From NCBI GenBank assembly GCA_022225965.2, contig JAKJXP020000002.1:372001-436000 (forward strand): a DNA stretch of 64,000 bases, in the 5' to 3' direction. The DNA comes from Diatrype stigma. Lineage: Eukaryota; Ascomycota; Sordariomycetes; Xylariales; Diatrypaceae. A model generated the notes under the pieces. It saw only the letters and a list, made by a program, of their open reading frames with translations. It made no database searches and was not told where the DNA came from. Made by a program: the position numbers and the translations under genes. Shown here piece by piece: positions 38,596 to 49,319 of the stretch; the stretch's first letter is position 1, and each line of letters opens with the position of its first letter.

Positions 38596-39217
38596 TGTGT
38601 TAACGATTGGATAGTGGATTGCACAATGAGGACAAGTGTTGTACAGCTTCACTGTAGAGTTACATCAGGGACGAATAGAATTTATCGAGCTCAAGGTGAG
38701 CATAGCAAACCATGATTGATGACATGCATGACTCGCCTCGCTTTAGTAGGCATAGTACTTGAGTTCCAGTACTTTTGGGTTACTTGCTTGCGAATGTTGT
38801 CTTTTCCAACCAATAACGTCCGAGAACCTTCTGTTTTAGCCCCCTACCAGCTATGTCAGGGGCATGAAACCACTACTTACTAATAAGCAAATACTCAAAA
38901 CAGGCCCCGTTCGTGATAGTCCAGCGCTTACTTACGGCCATCGCATTCCCGGTTTCGGCGCAGCTTCGCCGGATGCGCCGGACCTTTGGAGGTTTGAGAG
39001 TCTCGTCTCTTTCCCTTGAACGTCATATCTTCAAGCATGCACTATCTGTGCGTCAATTTTGAATTCCGCAGTTCCCCAGACTACCTAAGTAAAGCATCCT
39101 CTCATGTATCACAGGCTGGGTTAACATACAGGTTGATTGTGCTTGGATCTATTGCTAAGCGCATTCATCAGAGGCTGGCCTAACTACCTCCCATCAGAGA
39201 ATTCAAAGGTCTATAAC
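38596..39217. other. Intergenic region
   Basis: About 620 bp upstream of the epimerase-type gene and downstream of the permease. No gene seen. Confidence 0.5.
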
Positions 39218-40950
39218 TTATGCTGCCCCCTTCGAAGGAGTGATCGTGCTATATGTTGTGGCCTCGTCCATGGCCTCGTCCCCAATCGCATTCACCCGGG
39301 GCCGAAATAGGGTGCTGAGACCGACATACACAGTGGCCGCCATGAAAGCCGAGGTGAACCAGCTAGCCCTGTAGAACTTAGCATAGGCGGCACCGACTAC
39401 GATCTCTTTGTTGATGGCATTCATTAGGCCGGGAAGGTTGATTGGAACAACGATGAGAAGGGTGGCGAGCGCGCGCCAGTTGAGACCCGCCGTATACCGG
39501 TATCGACCTTTGCTCTGGTATAGGGCGGGAACATCCAGACGTTCCCTCGAAACAACCCAGTAGTCGGCGATCATTATGGCGAGCAGCGGCGCCAACACGA
39601 TCACGTAGCCGGAGAGGAAAGTCGTCAGGCTCTGGGCGCTGGCCTGGATCTTCCAGGGGCAGGTGGCCCAGCCGCCGACGAGGGAGGTGACGACGGCGCC
39701 CCGGCGGAGGTTCAGCCATCGCGGCACGAGGAAGGCCAAGTCGTTGCTCGCCGCGATCGAATTGGTGCTGATATTGGTGCCGAGCGAGGCCAGGCCGAAG
39801 GCGAAGGCGCAGAAGAAGGCCGCGGCCCGGTCCCGGTCCGTCCATTGCGCCACGATGTCCGTCGGGTCCCATAACAGGCGCCCGTAGATGGCCTGTCCCG
39901 CCGAGGCGACGACGATCCCGATGAAGGAGAAGACCCAGTACACCAGCGGGATGGACAGCATCTGCCAGTATGCCGCCGACGGCCGCTTCGCGTAGCGCGT
40001 CAGATCTGGCATGTTGATGGCGAGCGTCGTCTTACCCGAGATGGCGATGTTGATGCCCGACAGGTAGGCCCAGCCCTTGGCCGCGCCCTGCAGCTGGCTC
40101 GTCTGCGAGAAGACAGGCCCGGGCCCTCCTGCGTGCACAGCCCACCCCAGCAGCCCGAAGGCGGCCGCGATCACGCAGACGGACTTGACGAAGAACAGCC
40201 AGCGCATCTTTCGAGGGTGGATCAACAATAAGGGGAATTGTAACGCCCAAAAGACGAAATATGCGATAAGCTTGCTGCTGGTGACCCCTGCTGATGCCGG
40301 TAAGGAGTTCGGATAGTTCGAGAAAGATGGCCAGATAGCTCGAAGCATGATCTGCATACACGATGCCCCGATGTACGTATTAATCCTGCAACGAAAGTCA
40401 AAACTCCTACACGTTTTATGGCTTATGGCTTATGCCTTATAGGTGTGGTCTCGTAAATACCCGAAGTACAGCAGGGCTAGAGCCAATCGCGACGCTACAG
40501 CGAAATATGAGAAGTAGAACCCCATAGAGGCTCTAGATGCGATCGAGAATGAGATGTGGTGACGGGAACCTATGGCCCCGTTGAGCGTCACAGCAGCAGC
40601 GATGATGATGTTGCCCACGGCACTGTGAACCAGTCAGCTAGTACTTATAGACTGGTCCACCACGCAGACTACGATCTGGGATATACCTACATCGCGACAG
40701 CAGCCTCGCGCCAGCTCAGGCCCAGTGCAATAATACTTCCAGCTTGCTGCATGGTGCCAATATTGCCGCCATCGGATAGCCAGAGCCAGAGGAAGTCGAT
40801 GGCATTCCAGGTTCTCTTATTTTCCGGAACCACGTCGACATCCTCGTTGGACCATCCATCCCCGGTGGCATAAGAGGCTCGGGTAACGTGGAGCTCCCAG
40901 TAGTCCGCCGTAAGCCATTTTCTCGGCTTCAAATTCTTGACGAAGGCCAT
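39218..40950 (-). CDS. NCS1 (Fur-type) nucleobase/nucleoside-cation symporter
   Basis: Exons 40950-40691, 40622-40461 and 40385-39218 encode 529 aa. Splicing rejoins SWREAAVAIAVGN and LLYFGINTYIGASC. The NCS1 layout is clear: a cytosolic N-terminus with SNEDVDVVPENKRTWN, then about 12 spans. The first span contains WLSDGGNIGTMQQAG, and the sixth to eighth carry INMPDLTRYAKRP and GTNISTNSIAASNDLAFL. A late span is IMIADYWVVSRERLDVP. Fungal relatives of the Fur subgroup import uracil, uridine, allantoin or thiamine-like compounds with Na+/H+ at the plasma membrane. Which one applies here cannot be read. Unspliced RNA would stop at once at exon 1 (AT|GTAGGT reads ATG TAG). It is divergent from the PfkB-like gene 545 bp away, suggesting a shared promoter. 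Confidence 0.9.
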
Positions 40951-41495
40951 CTCGTATATCGCCGAAACCCTGTGAAGTCAAGCATGCCGCTCGAGTATAT
41001 AAACATGGCGAGGGAAAGTCTTGTTGCGGGAGGGCGGGCTTCTTCTTGAAGATAGTCAAGACTAATAGTCCCCTCTGTTCAAGCTTCCATCCGAGGCCCG
41101 CCATGCAGTCCGCTAGCTGCGGCTACCTAGGCCGATTCAATTACAATCATGGAGGCATGGATTCCGGCCGGCATGCTTATCTTGATTACTTCGGCCTATG
41201 GGTACCCCAGGCCGATCGATCTCGACAGCCAGATAAGAGCATTACGCATCCTTGCCTGCACCAGAGCTGCCCAGGGGGTTAGGGCCACGGGCCTGGGCTT
41301 TTTGCAGTGACAATTAGCTAGTGGATCAATTGCCACAGGAAGGCCTAGGCTCCTAGACTATATGCAAGACATTCTGTCGATTACGCTGTACGATCGTGAA
41401 GTGTTCGTCTGGCAGCAGAGTTTAATTACTCACCTTTTACATTTCATTATACAAGCTTGAAGTTTTAATTGTTTCCGACAGCCTCACTACGCACG
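40951..41495. promoter_or_regulatory. Bidirectional promoter between permease and PfkB-like kinase
   Basis: The 545-bp region separates two divergent starts. On the minus strand TTTATATAC (40995-41003) lies about 45 bp above the permease ATG, implying a very short leader if used. No perfect Zn2Cys6 inverted CGG pair was identified by eye. AT content rises towards the kinase start. Confidence 0.45.
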
Positions 41496-42695
41496 ATGGG
41501 GTCTGACTCTCCCCTATCTGAGATGAGTCGCGCACCTCTTGTCGTCTCATTGGGAATGGTCGTTGTCGATGAGATCCACTTCGCAGATGGCAAAGTTTTG
41601 GTCGATATACCAGGAGGCTCAGGGGTATACAGTGGGTTTCATTCATCCATGCATGGAGTTGATGTAGTCATAGATTATGAGCTGACCAAAAGACTCCAGG
41701 TACCATGGGCGCCAGATTATTTGCGCTAGGGCCTGAGTCGAAGAGTGTTGGTTGCATTGTGATGGCCGGTCACGACTTTCCAGAGGTCGTTCTCCAGCAA
41801 ATTCGGAGTTGGGATTTAGATCTAGTCGTCCACGAAGTACTGGATAAGACCTCGACGCGCGGACTTCTGAAGTACGGCGACTTGGATTTCGGACGTAGGT
41901 CAGCTTGCTCATCATTGCCCTCGCCCTCGCCCTTCCGATATAGCAGCGGACTCATGGGAAGTAGGAAAAACTTTCACCTACCTCACGCCGCCGTTGCAGC
42001 CCTATCCCGCTATCCTTGAACACCGCCATTTAATCAGTGCCGATGTCTTGCACTCCCTAGCAAAGCCAGATGACATTGAAAAGCAGACCCATGCTGTATT
42101 AGAGGCTCGGGCATCCCTCAGTTTACACAGGAAACCGTATATCATCTGGGAACCTTTGCCCCCTTTCTGCATATCCGAGAATGGAGATGCACACCTGCGA
42201 GCTTGTCGGTTCGTTGACATCTTCTCGCCGAACCACATTGAGCTCGGGAAGCTCGTGCATCCGGGCTCTGATCTTGCTGCCAGCTTTGACCGCAGTGTAG
42301 TCGAGATGTATGCACAGCGCATCGTTGACCACGGGATCGGCCAAGAGGGTCGAGGTACAGCAGTAATACGATGCGGCGAACACGGCTGTCTAGTTTCCTC
42401 GAGCTCATATGGTCCTCGGTGGTTTCCAACTTACTACGATCCCTCATCACCAAAAGTCGTCGATACGACGGGGGCGGGGAACGCATTTCTAGGAGGGTTC
42501 GCCATTGCGCTAGCGAAGACAGACGACCTCACGGAAGCCACCATACACGGCATGGTATCTGCTAGCTTCGCATTGGAGCAGATTGGGCTGCCTGTCCAGG
42601 GGGGTTCTGGCGGGCACGAAACATGGAACGACGTTGAAGTGTCACAAAGGCTGGAGGAATACAGGAAGCGTCTCCAGGATCTGCCTACTGAGTAA
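41496..42695 (+). CDS. PfkB-family (ribokinase-like) sugar kinase homologue, Mak32-like
   Basis: Exons 41496-41631, 41700-41894 and 41965-42695 give 353 aa. Joins restore GGSGVYSTMGARLFALG and DFGRKTFTYLTPP. The first is the N-terminal PfkB substrate region and the second a Mak32-type motif. Later features are SADVLHSL, FSPNHIELGKL (PfkB NxxE-like) and the C-terminal signature DTTGAGNAFLGGFAIAL. The usual catalytic base Asp of GAGD is Asn283 here. I recall GAGN as common in fungal Mak32-like proteins, so phosphotransfer is uncertain. Yeast Mak32 is needed for stable maintenance of L-A dsRNA particles, but its substrate is unknown. Divergent pairing with an NCS1 permease suggests a role with an imported nucleobase or nucleoside, which is inference. 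Confidence 0.85.
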
Positions 42696-43108
42696 TATCG
42701 ATGGACTCATATCTTCAGGATAAATATTCATACATATTAATATATAGGAAGGGATATCCGAGCCGCCCAGTACATATCCCTCACTTCGATTACAATGCAA
42801 GCTCCAACTACCGCTAACCCGCGCTGCTTAGTGTCTGTGGAATAATTATGTTAACTTTTTTTGGTCCAGGGATTCAAGTATGACCAGAATGGGTATGGTG
42901 ACTAGTAGAAGCTATCGTCAGGGGTGCAATACAAGACATATCACGCCGCCAAGCGAAGAACGCGGGGAACCTGGGGGTTAACTTTGCGCTTTTAGAAATA
43001 GATGCAGAAGACTATTTATATATATAGTTTCTATCTGTATGTCGATACGAACGAAAAGCCCAACATCATTGATCGTTGCTATCCGGATTTCCGTCCCACA
43101 GCTAAGCT
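42696..43108. other. Intergenic region
   Basis: About 410 bp, AT-rich (ATATTAATATATAGG near 42735). Terminator and promoter space only. No gene seen. Confidence 0.5.
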
Positions 43109-44605
43109 ATGTTGGACTTCATTCATCGTAAAGGGCCAGCCGTGTTATGGACAGCAGCTCTGGTTGCTGCTGCTGTTGCTTCTTATGGTGCGACCCCTCA
43201 CCTCCGCGAAACCTTCTTCGTCGGCGGCGAATACGCCGACGACGGCGAGGGCGGCCACGTCATACAGGGGCAGATGTACGTCGAGCATCTCACCCCGGCC
43301 ACCGGCCATGAAGCACAGCCCTACCCGATCATATTTATACACGGAGCAACACGGACGGGAATTGTGAGCATACACGGACATAACACCCGGGGAAGCAGCC
43401 TCCATGCTGTGGGATATGATAGGCTAATAAATGCCGAATCGACGGCGGAACCTACTAGGACTGGCTCACTAAGCCCGATGGCCAGCCCGGCTGGGCCGAC
43501 CACTTCCTCGCCCGCGGGTACGAGTGCTACCTAGTCGACCTGCCGTACCAAGGGCGCAGCGTGGTAGCTCCCACGGAGCAGCCCCTGCGGCACTTCAGCG
43601 CCGAGGTCGCGGCGCAGCGGTTCACAGCTCCGGAGAAGTTCGACCGTAAGGGGCCTTTCCCAGAATCATCTTTTCACCTACCAACTAAGTATAACGTGTT
43701 CCGGGAGAACAGAAGGCATGGCTTCTTTGTTCGACGGGACTTCGTTTACTCCTGACACGTGACTAATTGGGGACGGTACTCTCAGGAGTGGGAATGACTA
43801 TTGTATTCTCCCATCGAAAGCGGGAGATGATCAGGTAGCTAATTCTAGATGTCATGCAGTGTGGCCACAAGCGGCGCTACACACGCGCTGGCCGGGCCCC
43901 ACGGGCCAGATGGGGGGCGATCCCTTCTTCGACCAGCTCCTCGCGTCGGGGAACTACCTAATCGACAACGCGACGTTCCAGCAGACGGCAGCGCGGGCGG
44001 CGATGGCCGCGCTCCTCGACCGCGTCGCCGCGCAGCCCGTAGTGCTGCTCGGCCACTCCAACGGCGGGGCCACGCTGTGGGCGACGGCCGACGCGCGGCC
44101 GGGCCGGGTCGCGGCCGTGGTGGGGCTCGAGCCCCTGGGCCCGCCGTTCCGGAACGAGGCGCCCGGCACGGTCGAGGACGCGCGCGCCTGGGGCCTGACC
44201 GACATCCCCGTCGCGTACGAGCCGCCCGTGGCCCACCCGGCCGTCGATCTCGTCAAGGTCGCGCACGCGCCCTCGCCGAACGACACGACGGCGCCGCCGC
44301 CGGATGATGGCATGCGGGCGAACTGCACGCTGCAGGCCGAGCCGGGGGCGCGCAGGTGGGCGAACCTGGCGGGGCTGCCGGTGCTGGTCGTCACGGGGCA
44401 GGCGTCCTACCACGCGCGGTACGATTGGTGCTCGGTCGCGTTCCTGCGGCAGGTTGGGGTCGAGGCGCGACACCTCCTGCTGGAGTCGGTGGGCATCACG
44501 GGCAACGGGCACTTCATGTTCATGGAGACGAATAGCGAGGACATTGCTGAGCAGGTGGTCGGCTGGTTGGCTTCGGGTTTCGGGGGGAAATCCCTAGGTA
44601 ATTAG
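43109..44605 (+). CDS. Membrane-anchored or secreted alpha/beta hydrolase
   Basis: Exons 43109-43363, 43459-43645 and 43860-44605 encode 395 aa. A hydrophobic N-terminus (residues 11-28, AVLWTAALVAAAVASYGA) acts as signal or anchor. The fold starts at YPIIFIHGATRTG and continues after intron 1 with DWLTKPDGQPGWADHFLARG. The nucleophile elbow is GHSNGG with Ser214, and His365 (GNGHFMFME) is the likely catalytic base. The intermediate FTAPEKFDRLWPQAALHTRWPG segment, rebuilt across the 214-bp intron 2, typifies a fungal family of lipase/esterase-like hydrolases of unknown substrate. The acid is probably an Asp in the ARYDWCS region, less sure. Exon 3 is much more GC-rich than exon 1. It is transcribed in the same direction as the PfkB-like gene, 413 bp away. 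Confidence 0.85.
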
Positions 44606-44731
44606 TCGAGAGTAATAACTAAGTATGGACATTAATTATGTGGCTATGCGTCGAAGAAGAAGAGGTCGGAGAACAAACTTGTTACTTCGCTATTCTAGCC
44701 GCGTCGTAGAATGAATTCTCCCAGATCCGAT

Positions 44732-45757
44732 CTATATTGTTTTAGCCTGAACGGGCCTCAATGGTGCCGGCGGACGATTTTCTAGAGCCATATATCTGCC
44801 GTCCTCTGCATCCCCCTTCGACAAGTCTATACCGAGACCAAGAACTTCAGGGTCTCTAGAGAAAGCCCCTCCCCTTATCTCCCTCAGTATACAACCGCCC
44901 GTATGCCACGACGCCTCGATCAAAGTCGAGATTCCGATGCCCAGCGAGAACCACTGTCCAGTCGAAGCAATCCATTGGCCCTGGTTGCCTTTCCGGACCG
45001 TCTTTTCCACTAGGACTATGCACAGCACATATACCGGCACGGTGAAGACTCCGAGTGCGACGGCTCTCAGCGACAGCTGGCGGGTAGGCACCATCCGCCA
45101 TACCGGGGAGAATATGCCAGGCCTGTTGCGGTAATATCCGAGTATAGCCAGGGGAAGCACGAAAGCGAGGCCGAAGAGATAAGTAGCCACTATGGCCCAC
45201 CGCGCATGGTCCTGGAAGAGCTTCCACGAGCCCAGCTCCGAGTCGGCCGTGTCGCACACCACCTCGTCGCTCTGCGTGTAGCCCGCCAGCCAGAACCACA
45301 GCGCCTGCGCGTACGTGTAGAGGATGCAGAGGCCTGCCAGGGCCTCCTTGGTCCAGCCGAAGCGCTTCCACTTGCCGAACAGCATGGCGAACGGCACGAT
45401 GGTGGTGAGCAGGAAGAGCTGCAGCTGGGCGACCCAGAAGTCCTGGATCGTGGGGTTGGCCTCGAACACGAACTGGAGCGCCTTCATCGTGAGGATGATG
45501 TTCAGCACGAACACCGTCATGATCGCGGCCGGGAGGGCCGACAGCGCCCGGGTCAGGCCCGTCACCGTCGCCAGGGACAGCGATATGCACTGCAGGTAGA
45601 TGCCGATGCGCGCGCCGAGCCCGCTGATGTCTTGGTCCGGACCGTTATCCCCACAGAAATTTCTGGTGTTCCATAGCGGATCACCTGGAAAGATTCGCGG
45701 AGGTAACAGAGGCGCAAAGGCCCTGGTTGAGGCATCGTTAGCTATAGAACGGAGCAT
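44732..45757 (-). CDS. Seven-span fungal membrane protein of unknown function
   Basis: Single exon, 341 aa from the ATG at 45757. The frame continues four codons upstream but only to a GTG. Seven hydrophobic spans are visible: near GARIGIYLQCISLSLATVTG, ALPAAIMTVFVLNIILTM, WVAQLQLFLLTTIVPFAMLF, LAGLCILYTYAQALWFWLAG, AIVATYLFGLAFVLPLAILG, AVALGVFTVPVYVLCIVLV and QWFSLGIGISTLIEASW. Between spans 4 and 5 is a loop with VVCDTADSELGSW. The C-terminal 60 residues are hydrophilic (LGLGIDLSKGDAEDGRYMALENRPP). Topology resembles small fungal receptor-like or sensor membrane proteins, but no GPCR motif is seen. It is adjacent and convergent to the hydrolase (126 bp) and precedes the Zn2Cys6 gene on the same strand. 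I do not recognise the family. Confidence 0.75.
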   Translation of the reverse strand: MLRSIANDASTRAFAPLLPPRIFPGDPLWNTRNFCGDNGPDQDISGLGARIGIYLQCISLSLATVTGLTRALSALPAAIMTVFVLNIILTMKALQFVFEANPTIQDFWVAQLQLFLLTTIVPFAMLFGKWKRFGWTKEALAGLCILYTYAQALWFWLAGYTQSDEVVCDTADSELGSWKLFQDHARWAIVATYLFGLAFVLPLAILGYYRNRPGIFSPVWRMVPTRQLSLRAVALGVFTVPVYVLCIVLVEKTVRKGNQGQWIASTGQWFSLGIGISTLIEASWHTGGCILREIRGGAFSRDPEVLGLGIDLSKGDAEDGRYMALENRPPAPLRPVQAKTI

Positions 45758-46547
45758 GATTGTGGGCACGATAAGCCGAGAAGGGAGACAACGTCATTTA
45801 CACAGGGAGGCCATGATCTGAAGCACTTAGTTAAACCTAGTGAGGGCTTTATAATTAGGACGGGCACATTATCCGGTCATGCGCGACTTGATGTTTTGGT
45901 CCTTGGTCTTGTCCACAAGTTGCCGAGCTGAAGATTTAGAGGGTTGCTAGTGGACAAGATCAAGCCACACAGACTCCTACTTAGGAAAGAGGGGGGTTAC
46001 TATTCGCTTACCAAGTACGCTATAAGTAACAGCCAGTATATCTATAATAAGATACCCAGAGTATTTGAGTATTAGCTACAGCATTGGCCTTGAGATAAGG
46101 GGTGTACAAAAGCTTACCAGCAGCATTTTTCTCGGGGGCGAATACAAAGAGTCAGACCATATCTACAGTCACATGAAAATGCACTTTGCCTGAGCGGATA
46201 TTAGCAGATGAATGCCGTCGCTTGCTGCATGTATGAACAAATCCTCACCACTTACTCTGGGGTTGATTCATCAGGCGTAACTTCCATTCGAGGTCTATTT
46301 TTATATTCGAGTATTCGACCCCCAACCCTTGGGCCCTCTTTCGAAGAGACTTGTGGGTGACATTACATGCCTCTCCTTTTACTTCTATGAACATATTGCC
46401 CACTCCAGTATGATAGGGTACGGATCATCAAGTGTGCATCGTGAAGGTAGTTTGTCCTGTACCCTTGGGATATCTTCCAGACGTTCATTTGATGGCCAAA
46501 TAACACTGGAAAAAGACAGGGCCGTGGGGAACTCTAATAGTTTCTAG
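45758..46547. other. Intergenic region
   Basis: About 790 bp, AT-rich, between the membrane protein start and the 3' end of the Zn2Cys6 gene. No gene seen. Confidence 0.5.
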
Positions 46548-48458
46548 TCACAGTGGTCCTGCTGTTCCGAATATGCGATCGCACCACGGCAGACGGAGTA
46601 TGTCGATGTCCCCAAAAGTCGCGTGTTGGTAATCGTCGAACATCTGCCGCTCCTCCGACTGCATCCTGATGGAATCGAGAAGGGCCTGGCAATGGCTCGA
46701 GTAGACGCCCATTCTGGGCGAATCCGTCTCATTCGAATTCAAGGGGATGCCATGGTTCTGGTACCACCGGACAGCAACCTCGAGGGTGAATATGCTGACC
46801 ATGGGCCCAAAGCTCTGCCACAGGTTCTGGCAGCAGAAGTCGCCATACATGGCGATGTTGTCTGCTAATTCGTTGGCCTCCTCGCGCATCATGTTGACCG
46901 TCATCAGTTGCGAGGGATTACCGTGCTTCGAATTCCCGAGCCCTAAGGTCTGCTGTAGAGCTTCCAGCTCTGAGCGTAGGATCGTATTTCCAAGGATCGT
47001 CATGTATAACGTCAACAAAACACCCCAATAGAGATGCATGAGTCGGACATTCTGAACACCGTCGAAGGTAACCGGCAGATCATCTGGTATCTTGCTCGGA
47101 TATCCCCGGAGAATCGGGCGATCAGAAGGATGTGGTGAAGTGATTACGATACCTCCTCCTATCTCCGTCGGCCCATGGACTAATGAGATATGGGCTTGCT
47201 CTTGCCAATTCTTCATATTCTGGATGTGTTCGATCAACTTGCACAGGACTGCTCTGGGACGATCAGGGGTAGTATTAGTAGGGCTTGCTGGTTCCTGCAC
47301 CGAGTCGGCTTCTTCTAGGAGCTCCGTGGTCAAGAGTGCAAGATCCAAAAATTTGTGGAACTGGTTCTTCGCGGACTGAGCGTAAGGGATTATCCTCCAC
47401 ATCGGTGCCGCAGCACAGGCTGCTTGCCGCCGCCTCAGCCCTTGTATCGTCTGTCATCAAGGTGTTAGCATAGGGTTGTCCCCCCTGAGAGAAAGAGACC
47501 AGGTAAAACCCACGTATATCATGCGAACGAAATTGAATATCTGAAGGTACGGCTCATTAGCAACCCTTGACGGGCCGAGCATACGCAAAGTTGCCGCAAT
47601 TCCAGATACATGACATAGCCAACCATGGCTTTGCTCGGAGCCGAACTCGAACAGCTCATATATAGTGAAGATGACAGTGGTAGCCAGCACCTGTAGGGGA
47701 GAGCGACCTTGTATATCGCCTCGGAGCTGTCGCACTGCCGCATTGTATAGCTGCAATCCCTTGTCTATGAGTTGTGGTTCGCCATTGGTGTGACCAGCCC
47801 ATCCGATGGCGAGGGCGGACATGGCTAGGGGCAGGGCATCGATCTCCTTTTTCATCGGCATCAAGCTGCGGAGCCAAGACAGTGGCACCTCCTGCGTGGC
47901 GCCCAGCGGCAGGCAATGGTTAAGAAACTCGGCTAAAATCTCGTCGTGCAACCAGGATTGAAATTGCAGGGGCGGGGGTGGTGGTGAGGGAGGAGAGACT
48001 CTCGGTATAGGGCCCCTCGGGTCAGGATCCGGAGTTCGGCCCTCGAGAACTGCTTCGGGAAGCATCTTGCGGCTCGTGCATACCCGCATGGCGGAGAATG
48101 ATGCCGGCTTAAATCCGGGCCCGGATTGCCAACTAGCACTGGTATCTTGACCTCCCCTCCATTCGAAGTCATCCACGAATTGGTTCCTGAAAGGGACCTT
48201 ACCATTGCGCCGCGTTGCATCATAGTCTGCGGAAGATCGATTCAAGAAGGTCGTCGGCCGACTAGACCACTCGCATACCCTTGCCCCTTTTCGACATTGC
48301 CCACATCTTGGCTTTTGCTGGTCACACTAGAAAGTCGTCAGTATCCGGAAGCTGGCATGTTTTAATTGGGGAGGTATGGAATACTGAGCATCCAAACCAA
48401 CCTTGATCTTCTTAGTGCGACATGTGTGACACTTCTTCGCGGTTGCAACACCGACCAT
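46548..48458 (-). CDS. Zn2Cys6 fungal transcription factor
   Basis: Exons 48458-48402, 48326-47514 and 47450-46548 encode 590 aa. Intron 1 falls inside the DNA-binding domain. Splicing yields Cys10-x2-Cys13-x6-Cys20-x6-Cys27-x2-Cys30-x6-Cys37 (CHTCRTKKIKC, then CGQCRKGARVC), a perfect binuclear zinc cluster at the extreme N-terminus. A Pro-rich linker (VSPPSPPPPPLQF) precedes a fungal-specific regulatory domain. That domain is recognisable by LPLAMSALAIGWAG, AAVRQLRGDIQGRSPLQVLATTVIFTIYELFEFG and, after intron 2, TIQGLRRRQAACAAAPMWRIIPY. The protein is nuclear and should bind CGG-type half-sites, usually regulating nearby metabolic genes. A perfect palindrome lies about 95-115 bp upstream of the start. 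Target genes cannot be named. Position beside the permease/kinase/hydrolase group makes those candidates. Confidence 0.92.
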
Positions 48459-48549
48459 ATTGCCAGCCAAGCCCGGGGGTCAATTCGCGGGTTCGTCTAC
48501 TAGATGTGCCCTGAGACTTGGACCAGGTATACGGTACACCACCACGTAT

Positions 48550-48572
48550 AAGTTATAACTTGTAAGTTATAA
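48550..48572. promoter_or_regulatory. Palindromic AAGTTATAACTT element with adjacent half-site
   Basis: AAGTTATAACTT (48550-48561) is a perfect 12-bp palindrome. It is followed after 2 bp by another AAGTTATAA (48564-48572), so the block also reads as TTATAACTT-GT-AAGTTATAA. It sits about 95-115 bp upstream of the Zn2Cys6 start, where a regulator site would lie. Confidence 0.4.
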
Positions 48573-48635
48573 TTAGTGGGTATTGGTTGCCGTATAGCCT
48601 AGTCATACACCAGGCTTTCGAGCAGCCATTGACAT

Positions 48636-48655
48636 AGCACAGCACAGCACAGCAC
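48636..48655. repeat. (AGCAC)4 pentanucleotide repeat
   Basis: Four exact copies of AGCAC in the divergent promoter region. Confidence 0.85.
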
Positions 48656-49319
48656 ATATTACATAGTATGTAACGACGTATGGACTACATAACTAGTAAG
48701 GGATGGGTGGCTCTTATAGATGTAGAAAGAATTGCCCCTTTCAGAACGTCAACGACCGAGACAAGGGTGACACTGTGACAGGTGACAGGACGGACGGACC
48801 TGATTACTCAGTCCAAAGCTATGCCGTTTCGGGGCACATCTTGCGGAACATACATTGGTCTGGATCCACCCAGCGCCGGAGTGGAGACTGTAGGAAGATC
48901 CGACGACGGTCTTTTCGGTAGTCTGTATGTATAATACATAACATGTACAATAGAGCGCTGTACGGCATGAAGGAAGTAACCTGGACAGCTTGGAATAGCG
49001 GCATTTCCCTAGGTCATGGTCAATTGATTGCCACTGAACAGTCGCAGTGAAGCAGCTGCCGTTATCTCCTTTATCCGAAGCCATTCGATGACCCGAGTTG
49101 CGTATATAGATCAGGTTGTTCAAGTGCAAGTGCATCATCGCATACATAAGTCATCAAACCATTCATTGATTCGAACTATTCTGTCGACTTTCGCGAAGAA
49201 CGAACACACAGACGCCCCTTACGAAAGTAATCCGCTGGAAAATAATAAGACTTTCAGACCGCACGCGAACAACTAACAGCTGCTTGGTCGAGTAGGTAGC
49301 TTGGAAACCTACCTATATC

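Larger units (their letters stand above)
48459..49319. other. Divergent intergenic region
   Basis: 860 bp between the transcription factor and the DltE-like SDR. It holds the AAGTTATAACTT palindrome and an (AGCAC)4 repeat, both listed separately. No gene seen. Confidence 0.5.
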
